A stretch of DNA of 64,000 nt from Nannocystis pusilla (GTDB taxonomy: Bacteria > Myxococcota_A > Polyangia > Nannocystales > Nannocystaceae). The DNA lies in contig NZ_JAIRAU010000001.1 in assembly GCF_020073745.1 (NCBI RefSeq), positions 620,001 through 684,000 of the forward strand, in the 5' to 3' direction. Of the stretch, positions 14,323-22,948 are shown in pieces (position 1 is the first letter of the stretch; each line of letters starts with the position of its first letter). The position numbers were made by a program, and so were the translations under genes. The notes below the pieces were generated by a model. The model saw nothing but the letters and a program-made list of their open reading frames with translations. It had not been told where the DNA came from and ran no database searches.

Positions 14323-16686
14323 ATGTCTCCGGAGGCGTCGCTCCCTGAACCCGCGCCCGAGCTCGTGAAGAGCCTGAAGAGCCGGGATGTCGTCGGTATC
14401 GTCGGATCGGGGCTGTCCTGCGCGGCCGGGCTGCCGGGGTGGATCGAGCTGATCCGGGCGATCTGCGACGAGGCGTGGGACACCCACCCGAACGAGCGCA
14501 AGGACATCGCGTGGGCGTGGCAGATCTGCGAGGGACAGCCGCTGCAGGCGGCGAACTTGCTCAAGCAAGACGTCCTGGCGGGCGAATTCGCCGGTGCGGT
14601 CGCGCGCCAGCTGTTCCAGCGGCGCCGGTTCGAGGTGCTGCCCGAGCTGCTCGCGCGGGCGGCGGAGGAGCGCACCGACGCGAGGCCGTGGCGGGTGACG
14701 GAGGGCCCGAGCGCGGTCGAGCCGTGGCCGACGGCGAGTCACCGGATGTTCATGCAGCTCGGCCTGCGCGCGGTCGTCACCACCAATTACGACAACCTGC
14801 TCGAGGCCGCCGCCGGCGACGTCAAGGTATATTCGTGGTCGAGCTCCGACGTCGCCGATCTGCTGGCCGCGAGGAAGCCGCTGGTGCTCAAGATCCACGG
14901 CGACCTCGATCACCCGAACGACATCATCGCCGCGCGCGCCGACTACGTGGGCGAATTTCGCCAGAGCGCGACGCGGCGGGCGGTCGCCTCGCTGCTCCAG
15001 AGCAATCGCCTGCTGTGGATCGGTTACGGCCATAACGACCCCGACCTCGACCTCGTGCTCGACGACATGCGCGAGCTGGGGATCCGCGGCGGATATGCGA
15101 TCGTGGCCGAGCTGACGCCGCCGCTCCGCCGTCGCCTCAAGGACGTCGCGGTCTCGGTCGCCGAGCTGCCGCGACACGCGGACGTGCCGCGGTTCCTGCA
15201 GCGGCTCGCGCTCGCGGCCGAGCGGCCGGTGGCGTTCACCGTGCAGTATTCGGCGCCGGCGAACGAGCGGACGGCCAGGCGTCGCGGCGTCGAGCTCGAC
15301 GACCTGCTCGACAGCTACGGCGTCAAGGTCAACGTGTGGGGCGCGCGTGTCCATGCGCGGGAGCTCCAGCTCGAGGCGCCGGCGCCCGACTTCCGCGGCC
15401 TGCGATCGTTGTTGCAGGCGGGGGACCGGGGCCTGTTCGGCAAGCTCGCGGAGCTCGGCGTCGAGGCCTGCGATGCCGTCGCGATCGTCGCGCCGCCGCC
15501 GCCCGTGATGTCGATGCCACCCGCGGCACGACCGGTCCCGCCGGGCCCCGCGGCGCCCACCGGGCCCGTGGCGACCGCGCCGGAGCTCACCGCGCCGGCG
15601 GCGATCTACGTGCCCTCTGGCTCGCCGGCGGTCGCGCTCGCGGGGATGCTCGCGCGGCTGTTCACGCGCGACGAGCTCGCGGCGTGGCTGCGTGGCTTCG
15701 CCGCGCAATGTCACCACGACGAGGACTTTCTCGGCGAGCTCGCGGTCGCGTGCTCGCGCGTGGCCGAGCGGCTGGCGCGGCACGACCTCGTGACGCCGCG
15801 ATTGCTGCAGTCGCTGCGCGACGCGCGGCCTGACCGCGGCCACGAGCTCGACGCGCTGGCGCGTCACATCCTCGCGGCCCCGGCGGCCCCGCAGGGCGCG
15901 GAGAGCTACTCGCTGTTCTGTCGCCTGCTGGACCGCGACGGCGCCTGGAACGCGCTGACGCGCGCCTGCGACGGCAAGGACGGTCCGCTGCTGTTCCTGC
16001 TCCACGGCACGCCGAGCCAGCACATCGCGCTGTTCATGGACCGCGCCCACCGCTTCCTCGACGACGAGGCCAGCGACGGCGTGCGCCGCGAGCATCAGGT
16101 CTGCGAGGTGATGTTCGAGCGCGACCACGTGCGCCTGCAGACCGCGGAGGAGTGGGAGGAGACGTTCCGCCGGGCGATGGGGTTCGCCAAGGGCAGGCCG
16201 CTCGCCGAGTACTTGCAACGCGCGCTCGCCCAGCACGCGGTGATGTTCCTCGTGCGCGGCAAGAACACCGCGCCGCTCGTCGGCCTCACGCCGGGCGAGC
16301 GCGACGCGCTGGTCGAGTTCCTCCGCGACCGCCTCACGGCCGTCCTGGCGACCCTCCGCGCGCCGCATCGGGCCGTGCGCGTGCTGCTCGCCGTCGAGCA
16401 CCCGCTGCTCGACACCGGCGCCGACGAGCTGTTCAACGCCGTCGACGAGGCGCTGCGCGCGGTCGCGGGCGGCGAGCGCAAGGTGCTCGAGCTCCACTTT
16501 CCGACCGCCAGCGAGGTGCGCGAGAGCCTCGAGAAGTTCCTGAGCGACCGCGGTCAGGCCCTCACGCCGGCGCTGCGCGCCCGCTGCGACGCCGTCTACG
16601 CGCGGCACCAGGCGCTGGGCGACGCCAAGAATTATCGCGACCTCGCCGACGACCTCTACCGCGAATTGAGCCCCTCCCTCGCCTGA
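14323..16686 (+). CDS. SIR2 NADase / death-like adaptor / STAND-like conflict protein
   Basis: 787 residues, ATG 14323. Residues about 15-250 are a SIR2-type NAD-binding fold: GSGLSCAAGLPGW, TTNYDNLLE (Asn155), KIHGDLDHP (His192), the residues used by SIR2 defence NADases. After a Pro-rich linker (about 390-425) a helical segment (MLARLFTRDELAAWL, LVTPRLLQSLRDARP) resembles the death-like or effector-associated adaptors of bacterial conflict proteins. The last 250 residues (FCRLLDRDGAWNALTRAC, LLFLLHGTPSQHIALF) match the inactive-STAND type domain that accompanies such adaptors and lacks a P-loop. Role inferred: NAD depletion on activation. Next gene 2 nt downstream. SIR2 call firm, C-terminal domains moderate. 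Confidence 0.75.
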   Translation: MSPEASLPEPAPELVKSLKSRDVVGIVGSGLSCAAGLPGWIELIRAICDEAWDTHPNERKDIAWAWQICEGQPLQAANLLKQDVLAGEFAGAVARQLFQRRRFEVLPELLARAAEERTDARPWRVTEGPSAVEPWPTASHRMFMQLGLRAVVTTNYDNLLEAAAGDVKVYSWSSSDVADLLAARKPLVLKIHGDLDHPNDIIAARADYVGEFRQSATRRAVASLLQSNRLLWIGYGHNDPDLDLVLDDMRELGIRGGYAIVAELTPPLRRRLKDVAVSVAELPRHADVPRFLQRLALAAERPVAFTVQYSAPANERTARRRGVELDDLLDSYGVKVNVWGARVHARELQLEAPAPDFRGLRSLLQAGDRGLFGKLAELGVEACDAVAIVAPPPPVMSMPPAARPVPPGPAAPTGPVATAPELTAPAAIYVPSGSPAVALAGMLARLFTRDELAAWLRGFAAQCHHDEDFLGELAVACSRVAERLARHDLVTPRLLQSLRDARPDRGHELDALARHILAAPAAPQGAESYSLFCRLLDRDGAWNALTRACDGKDGPLLFLLHGTPSQHIALFMDRAHRFLDDEASDGVRREHQVCEVMFERDHVRLQTAEEWEETFRRAMGFAKGRPLAEYLQRALAQHAVMFLVRGKNTAPLVGLTPGERDALVEFLRDRLTAVLATLRAPHRAVRVLLAVEHPLLDTGADELFNAVDEALRAVAGGERKVLELHFPTASEVRESLEKFLSDRGQALTPALRARCDAVYARHQALGDAKNYRDLADDLYRELSPSLA

Positions 16687-16688
16687 CC

Positions 16689-17747
16689 ATGACCTCGAAT
16701 CCACCGCCCGCACTCCCGCCGCTGCGGACCCGTCGCACCAGCAAGCCGCGGATCCCCCCGAACGGCCTGGAAGGCCGCGACCGCAAGCCGTACCTCCCGG
16801 ACGACGGCCTGCTGGCCGCGGCCAACGCCGCGATCACGCTCGGCATGCCCCTGCTCCTCACGGGCGAGCCGGGCTGCGGCAAGACCGACTTCGCCCACGT
16901 GATCGCCAATTACCTCGACGGCCGGCGCGAGGCGAAGCAGGGCATCCGCGAGTGCTATGTCCGCAGCGACACGCGGGCCCGCGATCTGCTGTACCACTAC
17001 GACGCCCTGCGCCGCTTCAGCGACGCGCAGCACGGCGGACCCGCGGCGCGCGAGGAGGCCCAGGATCCGCGCCGCTACGTCGAGCTGCAGCCCCTCGGCC
17101 TCGCGCTGGTCGCACCGATCCGCCAGGTCGTGCTGATCGACGAGATCGACAAGGCGCCGCGCGACCTGCCCAACGATCTGCTCCGCGAGCTCGAGCGCAA
17201 CGAGTTCGAGATCCCCGAGATCCCGAGCGCCAGCCCCGGCGAGGCCGTCGTCACCAACTTCGCGCCGTGGGGGGCCGAGCAGCGCCCGATCGAGCGGGTG
17301 ATGCGTCCGCCCGCGGCGTCCGAGCGGCGGCCGATCATCGTGATCACCAGCAACGTCGAGCGCCAGCTCCCCGACGCGTTCCTGCGCCGCTGCGTCTTCT
17401 GTCACATCCGCTTCCCCGGGAAGGAGCGCCTGTCGGAGATCCTCCGCGAGCGCCGCAAGGACACGGCGACGGCGGGCGAGGAGCCGTACCTCGATCACGC
17501 GGTGAGCCTGTTCATGGGCCTGCGCGCGCAGCCGGGGCTGCACAAGAAGCCGTCGACCGCGGAGCTGCTCGACTGGCTCGACGTCGTCGGCGAGACCTAC
17601 GAACCCGCCGACGCGCTGGCTCGCCTGGCGACGCTGGCCGGCGACCTCGACCCGGCGTCGTCGCGCCTGCGCACGCGAACGTGGCACGACCTGCCCTCCC
17701 TCTGCTGCCTGATCAAGCTGCGCGAGGATCTCCACGCGCTGGGGTGA
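16689..17747 (+). CDS. MoxR-family AAA+ ATPase
   Basis: 352 residues; ATG 2 nt after the SIR2 gene stop. Walker A GEPGCGKTDFAHVIA, Walker B VVLIDEIDKAP, sensor 1 VITSNVERQLPDAFLRRC (arginine finger region) and a C-terminal helical lid. MoxR ATPases act as chaperone-like remodellers paired with a von Willebrand A protein; that partner is plausibly the next gene, starting 3 nt after this stop. In conflict systems the MoxR-vWA pair is thought to act as an activating platform for effector proteins such as the SIR2 protein upstream. ATPase assignment is certain; the specific role is inferred. Confidence 0.88.
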   Translation: MTSNPPPALPPLRTRRTSKPRIPPNGLEGRDRKPYLPDDGLLAAANAAITLGMPLLLTGEPGCGKTDFAHVIANYLDGRREAKQGIRECYVRSDTRARDLLYHYDALRRFSDAQHGGPAAREEAQDPRRYVELQPLGLALVAPIRQVVLIDEIDKAPRDLPNDLLRELERNEFEIPEIPSASPGEAVVTNFAPWGAEQRPIERVMRPPAASERRPIIVITSNVERQLPDAFLRRCVFCHIRFPGKERLSEILRERRKDTATAGEEPYLDHAVSLFMGLRAQPGLHKKPSTAELLDWLDVVGETYEPADALARLATLAGDLDPASSRLRTRTWHDLPSLCCLIKLREDLHALG

Positions 17748-17750
17748 GCC

Positions 17751-20700
17751 GTGGACGCGCCGACGCTGCACGCCTTCCTCCGCCGCCTCGAGCAGGACCG
17801 CGCGCTCGGCCTCGACCTGCGCGCCACCCTGGCCGTCGAGGCGCTGCTCGAGGAGATGGCCGCCGATGCGGAGGCCGGCGAACCATGGTCGTATGATTCC
17901 CAGTGCGCGGCGATCGCCTCGGTGCTGGCGCGCGACCAGAGCGAGTGGCAGGCCGTCCACGCGCGCTTGAAGGTCTTTTTTAAAGCCCCCGAGGGCTACC
18001 TGGCGGGCGACGAGCCGGTCCGCGAGATCGAGGCGAAGCAGGCCGGTCCGCGCGCCAGGCCGAGCATCGTCCTCGTGCCGTCGACGGCGCCGGCGAGTCG
18101 ACGCCAGCGCCTCGTCGCCCGCGTCCGGGCACGCGCGGCCGACTCGCTCCGGCGCCTGCACCGTCTGCCGCGGCCGGTGTGGGGCTGGTCGATGGCGGTG
18201 GTGAGCGCGGCCGCGGCGGTGGTGCTCGTCGTCGGCGCGGTGGTGGCGGTCCGCTGGCTGGCGGCGCGGCTCGAGCCGCTCCCCGCGGCGATCGAGAGCG
18301 GCGTGCCGCGGTCGCACGAGGAGGCGCCGGCGCAGGGGCCCCAGCCGTCGGTCGTGTATCAACCTGTCCGCGAGGACAGTAAGCAATCGGGGCCACGCGC
18401 CGCGCCGGCGCAGCCGCCGGGATCGACGCCGGAGCCCGCCATCGAGCCGGTGACCCCCGGGCCGCGCGAGGATGCTCGAGTCGGACCTGTCCGCGAGGAC
18501 ATGTCATCCGGCGGCTCGGCCGGCGCCGAGGAGGATGTCCGCGAGGACCTGTCCTTCGAGGGTTCGAGCGGCGCCGGCGATGATGCCCGCGAGCCGGACG
18601 AGGAACATGTCCGCGAGGACAGCTCCCGCGCCGCCGAGTCGTCCGCGGCCGCCGCGCTGGACGACGTGCTGCGCGGCGAGCCCGAGGCGCGGCCGGGCGC
18701 GCGCTATGCCACGGGCGTCGCGCTGTGGCTGGTGTCGCTGCTGTTCGCGGCGGTGGGGATCCGCTGGCTGGGCGCGGGGCGGCGGCAGGTCGTCGCGCGC
18801 GACGAGCAGCGGCGGCGAGCCCTCGACCTGCGGCGGCAGCAGGCCGGCGACGACGACGCGCAGGCGCTGCCGTACGCGGTCGAGCGGGTCGCTCCGCTGC
18901 CGCTCGCGGCGATCGACGACGCCGCGACGATCCTCGGGCGCGTCGCCGAGCTCACCCGCGGCGACGAGCTCGACGTCGACGCGACCCTCGACGCGACCAG
19001 CCGCCGCGCCGGCCAGTTCACGCCGGTGCTCGCGCCGGGGCGCCAGCAGCACCACATCACCGTCCTGGTCGACGTGGAGACCGGCAGCCACCCGTACTTC
19101 CACGCGGTGCTGTTCGTGCTGACCCGCTGGCACCGGCTCGGCGTGAAGATCGAGCGCCACGACTTCAAGCACCGCCCGCGCTTCGTCGAGGCGCGCCCGG
19201 TCGACGCCGATGTCGACGCGCTGCGCACCGAGATCGCCGCGCGCCGCGAGCTCGGGGCGCTGGCGCGGCGCAGCGACGGCGCCCCGCTGCTGATCGTCAC
19301 GCGCATGACGGACCTCGCCGAGAAGACCGGGGCGATGCCGTGGCTGCGTCACCTCGGCGCGTGGCCGGCTCGCGCGGTCCTCGACCTCGACCCGCGCCCG
19401 CTGGCCGAGCGCGACGGCGAGGCGCGCAGGGTCGTGAACCGCCTGCGCGACGCCGGGGTCGCGCGCTTCCCGTTCACGGCCGAGGGCCTGCGGGCGATGG
19501 CGATGCACATGACCTATCGGACAGGCATGCCGGCGCTCGAGCCGGGCCTGCGGCCGTGGCCGGAGGTGCTGACCCACCTGCGCCGCTGGGCCGCGCTCGC
19601 GGCCTCGGTGCCGGACCCGACGTGGGCCCAGCTCGACGCGTTCCGCCGCAGCTTCGAGGACCTGCGGCTGGCCCTGCCGGACCCGCGCTACGTGCAGCGC
19701 CTGCTCGACTGGCTGCGCAGCGAGAAGGAGAACCCGATCAGCGCCGACGGCCGCCGCCTGGCGATCTCGCCCGACCTCGTGCGCGCGCTCCTCGACGAGC
19801 TGCGCGCCGCGGAGGGGCTCGCGCCGGGCCAGCTCTCCACCGCCGAGCGCCGCGCCCGCGAGCTGGTGATGCAGCAGATCGCCGCCGCGACCCCGACGTC
19901 CGGGGGGATGAGCGACCGCTGCGCGATGCGCTTCGCGTTCCACCGCGCGGTGCTCGAGCCGGCCCGCGCGCACGAGCTGCTGCCGTTCTTCGCCAACGCC
20001 GAGGCGCCCGAGCTCGCGGCGCTGCTCGCGGCGCACCTCGGCCGCCTGCCGGGGCCGGGCCATGAGTGGCGATCGGTCCAGGAGCACATGGTCGAAGGGA
20101 CAGATGGGCCGGTACTGCTGACGCACCTGCTCGGCCGGCCGTGGTGGGTGCGGCGGGACCTGCCGCGGCTGCTGTCCGTGGCGGGCCTCGCCGGCGCGGC
20201 GTGGGCGACGCTGCTGCTCGAGCTCGAGGCGCGCGCGGTCGCTGCGGGGCTGGTCGGGGCGCTCGGGCTGGGCCTCACGGCAATCGCCCACGGGCGCGCG
20301 AGGCGGAGCGCGCGGCTCGCCGCCGTGATGACTGACGAAGCCGAGGCGGCGCCGCGACCGGGATGGTTCGCCCGTCCGTGGCTGCGGGGCCTGCTGAACC
20401 AGGCCGTGCCGCTCATGGTCGGCGTGGCGCTCGCGTACGGGGTGACGAGCCTGTTTGCGCCGGAGCCGGTGAAGACGACGGCGGACCCCGCCGTCGTCGA
20501 GGAGGTCGACCTGCCGGCGCTGCTCGACAAGATCGCGGTGCTGCTCGACGAGGGCGAGTACGTCCAGGCGCTGGCCCAGCTCGACAGGCGCGCGCAGGAG
20601 TTCGCCGCCGACCCGGAGCTCGCTGTCCTCGCCAACGAGCTGCGCGAGCGGGCGGAGGTGGAGCTGCGACTCGCCGCGGCGAGCACGGCCGTCGACAACG

Positions 20701-21557
20701 GCGACAACAACTTCGCGCTCCGGATCTACGCGGTGGTGCGTGACTTCGATCCCGCCAACCTCGAGGCGAGGGCGGGGATCTCGGCGCTCGCGCCGACGCT
20801 CGACCCGGACCGCCGATTCTCGTTCGTCCGCATCGAGACGACGCCGACGTCGCGGGCGCTCGTCGACGGACAGGTCTTCGACACGCCGATCGAGCTGCCG
20901 CTGAACGTCGGGTCCCACGAGCTCGTCGTCATGGCCCCGGGGTACGAGGCGATGCGCAAGACCATCGAGGTCCAGGAGCGCGACATGACCTTGTGGTATG
21001 ATTTGCAGCCGCTGGTCGTCACGCAGGAGAAAGCGGCGAAGCCGGCGACGAAGACCCAGAAGAAGGCGCCGACCACGGAGATCGCGTTCGACCTCCTGCC
21101 GCCCGCGGGTCCGGTCAACAAGAAGGACGCGGGCGAGGCGACGGACGCGAGCTCGACCCCCGGCGACGACGAGACCGGCGTCGATGCCGTCAAGAAGTCG
21201 GCGCGCGGGAATCAGGACGATCCAATCGTGCGACCGGTGCAGCCGCATCGCGATGATGCGGAGTTCCTGGCGGGGCGCGCGAAGTACCGCGAGGGGAATT
21301 ACGTCGGCGCCGTGGCGTCGTTCCAGCGCGCGTACGCGGCGAAGGCCCGCGCCGAGCTCCTGTCCAGCATCGGTCGCGCGTACGAGCGAGCCGGATACCC
21401 GAGCCTCGCCGTGCATTACTACGAAAGGTTCATCACCGAGGCGTCCGTCGACCCGGCCTTCGGCGAGGCGGACATCCAGCGCGTCCGCGTCGTCCTGGGG
21501 ATCGTTCGAGCCGCCGAGAAAGCGAAGCTCGAGCGCAAGTCGAGGTCCTCGAAGTGA
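17751..21557 (+). CDS. vWA-like, PEGA and TPR membrane protein, partner of MoxR
   Basis: 1268 residues, GTG start. An N-terminal helical region is followed by a TM helix (about 145-172), a disordered linker containing four copies of V-R-E-D (18365-18621), and a second TM (about 320-342). A Rossmann-like vWA-type domain follows (ITVLVDVETGSHPYF, LLIVTRMTDL); its metal site is DVETG rather than DxSxS, so it is degenerate. More hydrophobic segments (about 805-850 and 880-902), then TPR-like helices, a PEGA domain (IETTPTSRALVDG, LNVGSHELVVMAPGYE) and a final TPR (YREGNYVGAVASFQRAY). It probably anchors the MoxR/SIR2 system at the inner membrane. Converges with the P450 gene 4 nt away. The vWA call is moderate. 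Confidence 0.7.
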   Translation: MDAPTLHAFLRRLEQDRALGLDLRATLAVEALLEEMAADAEAGEPWSYDSQCAAIASVLARDQSEWQAVHARLKVFFKAPEGYLAGDEPVREIEAKQAGPRARPSIVLVPSTAPASRRQRLVARVRARAADSLRRLHRLPRPVWGWSMAVVSAAAAVVLVVGAVVAVRWLAARLEPLPAAIESGVPRSHEEAPAQGPQPSVVYQPVREDSKQSGPRAAPAQPPGSTPEPAIEPVTPGPREDARVGPVREDMSSGGSAGAEEDVREDLSFEGSSGAGDDAREPDEEHVREDSSRAAESSAAAALDDVLRGEPEARPGARYATGVALWLVSLLFAAVGIRWLGAGRRQVVARDEQRRRALDLRRQQAGDDDAQALPYAVERVAPLPLAAIDDAATILGRVAELTRGDELDVDATLDATSRRAGQFTPVLAPGRQQHHITVLVDVETGSHPYFHAVLFVLTRWHRLGVKIERHDFKHRPRFVEARPVDADVDALRTEIAARRELGALARRSDGAPLLIVTRMTDLAEKTGAMPWLRHLGAWPARAVLDLDPRPLAERDGEARRVVNRLRDAGVARFPFTAEGLRAMAMHMTYRTGMPALEPGLRPWPEVLTHLRRWAALAASVPDPTWAQLDAFRRSFEDLRLALPDPRYVQRLLDWLRSEKENPISADGRRLAISPDLVRALLDELRAAEGLAPGQLSTAERRARELVMQQIAAATPTSGGMSDRCAMRFAFHRAVLEPARAHELLPFFANAEAPELAALLAAHLGRLPGPGHEWRSVQEHMVEGTDGPVLLTHLLGRPWWVRRDLPRLLSVAGLAGAAWATLLLELEARAVAAGLVGALGLGLTAIAHGRARRSARLAAVMTDEAEAAPRPGWFARPWLRGLLNQAVPLMVGVALAYGVTSLFAPEPVKTTADPAVVEEVDLPALLDKIAVLLDEGEYVQALAQLDRRAQEFAADPELAVLANELRERAEVELRLAAASTAVDNGDNNFALRIYAVVRDFDPANLEARAGISALAPTLDPDRRFSFVRIETTPTSRALVDGQVFDTPIELPLNVGSHELVVMAPGYEAMRKTIEVQERDMTLWYDLQPLVVTQEKAAKPATKTQKKAPTTEIAFDLLPPAGPVNKKDAGEATDASSTPGDDETGVDAVKKSARGNQDDPIVRPVQPHRDDAEFLAGRAKYREGNYVGAVASFQRAYAAKARAELLSSIGRAYERAGYPSLAVHYYERFITEASVDPAFGEADIQRVRVVLGIVRAAEKAKLERKSRSSK
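18365..18621 (+). repeat. Cluster of four TGTCC-GCGA-GGAC(A/C) palindromes inside a coding region
   Basis: Copies at 18365-18378, 18488-18501, 18536-18549 (last base C instead of A) and 18608-18621, all in the same reading frame and encoding V-R-E-D. All four have the centre GCGA. They belong to the dispersed palindrome family found elsewhere in the window. Confidence 0.85.
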
Positions 21558-21561
21558 ATTC

Positions 21562-22881
21562 TCAGCCACCCACGACACGTTGCATGCGCACGCCGGTCTC
21601 CGGTCCGAGCGTGATGCGCCGGCGGACGATCGGCACCGGCTTCGGCTCGCGCAGCGCCAGCGTCGCCTCGCGCATCGTCACCGCCAGGGCGATCCGCAGC
21701 TCGTAGAGCGACAGCGCGGCGCCGAGGCAGCGGCGGTTGCCGCCGCCGAAGGGGACGAACTCCGACGCGCCCGGCTTGCGGTCGAGCATGCGCTGCGGCT
21801 CGAAGCGGGTCGGGTCGGGGTACAGGTCGGCGCGCCGGTGCACGAGCGGCAGCGCGACCCCGACGGCGGTGCCGGCGGGCAGCTCGTGGTCGCCGAGGCG
21901 CCACGGGCGGCGCAGGCGGCGGAGCACCATCTCGACGACCGGGTGCAGGCGCAGCGTCTCGTCGATCACCGCGCCGAGGTAGGGCAGCCTGGCCAGCTCC
22001 TCGGGCGCGTCGGAGGCGTGCGCGAGCTCGTCGTGCAGGCGCGCGCGCACGTGGGCGTTCTCGGGCCGGTGCAGCTCCTCGAGCGCGGCGGCGAAGGTGG
22101 TGGCGGTCGTCTCGTGGCCGGCGATCAGCAATGTGCGCAGCTCGTCGCGGATGTCGCGGTCGGTCATCCGCGAGCCGTCCTCGTAGCGCGCGTTCAGCAT
22201 CATCGACAGGATGTCGTCGCGTTCGCTCGCCCGCTCGCGCACGCGATCGATCTGCTCGTAAAGCAAGCAGTCGACCTCGTCCGACCTGCGCAGGAACTTC
22301 GCCCACGGCCCGAGCCCGAACGGCGCCCGCTGGAACACCTCCGCAGCGTTGAAGATCGGCAGCGCCGCGTCGAGCATGGCCACCAGCGCCGCGGTGTGAC
22401 GCTCGACCAGCGCGCGCTCCTCCACGCCGTAGACCGCGCGGATGATGACCTCGAGCGAGACCTTCAGGCCGAGGTCGAGCGCGCGGAACTCCTGGCCCGG
22501 CGCGACGGTGGCGAGCGCCCGTCGCGTGGCGTCGGCCATCGTCGCGCCGAAGGCCCGCATGCGCTCGCCGTGGAACGGCGGCAGCAGCAGCTTGCGCTCG
22601 CGCCGGTGCGGCTCGCCGGCCATCAAAAGCAGCGAGTGCTGGCCGAACAGCGGGGTGAGGGTGGTGCTCCCGAAGGTGTCGAAGAGGTCGACGTCGGTGA
22701 TGCCGAACACCTCGCGGGCGAGCCGCGGGTCGGCGGTCAGGACCAGGTTGCCGTGGGCGAGCGGGAGCGTGAACGGGTCGCCGTATTTGTCGCGGGCCCG
22801 CGTCATGGCGCCGATGGGCTCGCGCATCACCGCGAAGCTGGTCCATAGCGTCGAGCGTGGTCCAGGTGGGAGCGCCGGCAT
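21562..22881 (-). CDS. Cytochrome P450
   Basis: 439 residues from the ATG at 22881 (a GTG at 22923 would add 14 residues). Complete P450 signature: I-helix AGHETTATT, K-helix ETLRLHP, and heme loop FGGGNRRCLGAALSLYE with the axial cysteine. The N-terminus MPALPPGPRST lacks a membrane anchor, as expected for a soluble bacterial enzyme. Resembles the CYP102/CYP4-like long-chain hydroxylases of myxobacteria. Needs a ferredoxin or reductase partner not seen nearby. The substrate cannot be read from the sequence. The gene lies 67 nt downstream of cysteine desulfurase on the same strand. Confidence 0.92.
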   Translation of the reverse strand: MPALPPGPRSTLWTSFAVMREPIGAMTRARDKYGDPFTLPLAHGNLVLTADPRLAREVFGITDVDLFDTFGSTTLTPLFGQHSLLLMAGEPHRRERKLLLPPFHGERMRAFGATMADATRRALATVAPGQEFRALDLGLKVSLEVIIRAVYGVEERALVERHTAALVAMLDAALPIFNAAEVFQRAPFGLGPWAKFLRRSDEVDCLLYEQIDRVRERASERDDILSMMLNARYEDGSRMTDRDIRDELRTLLIAGHETTATTFAAALEELHRPENAHVRARLHDELAHASDAPEELARLPYLGAVIDETLRLHPVVEMVLRRLRRPWRLGDHELPAGTAVGVALPLVHRRADLYPDPTRFEPQRMLDRKPGASEFVPFGGGNRRCLGAALSLYELRIALAVTMREATLALREPKPVPIVRRRITLGPETGVRMQRVVGG

Positions 22882-22948
22882 GGCCGGCAGTGTCGTGGAT
22901 GCCGGCGGGCCTGCCAATGGCACGAGATCGCGCGACGCGGTCGTCGGC

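Noticed and set aside
14059..16713. Long open frame (884 codons) on the minus strand opposite the SIR2 gene
   Set aside because: Its product is His/Arg/Ala/Leu-rich with no motif; the plus-strand gene has clear catalytic motifs. High GC makes antisense frames stay open.
18504..21578. 1024-codon minus-strand frame opposite the vWA-like gene
   Set aside because: Arg/Asp/Leu-rich composition without motif; it mirrors the codon bias of the real gene.
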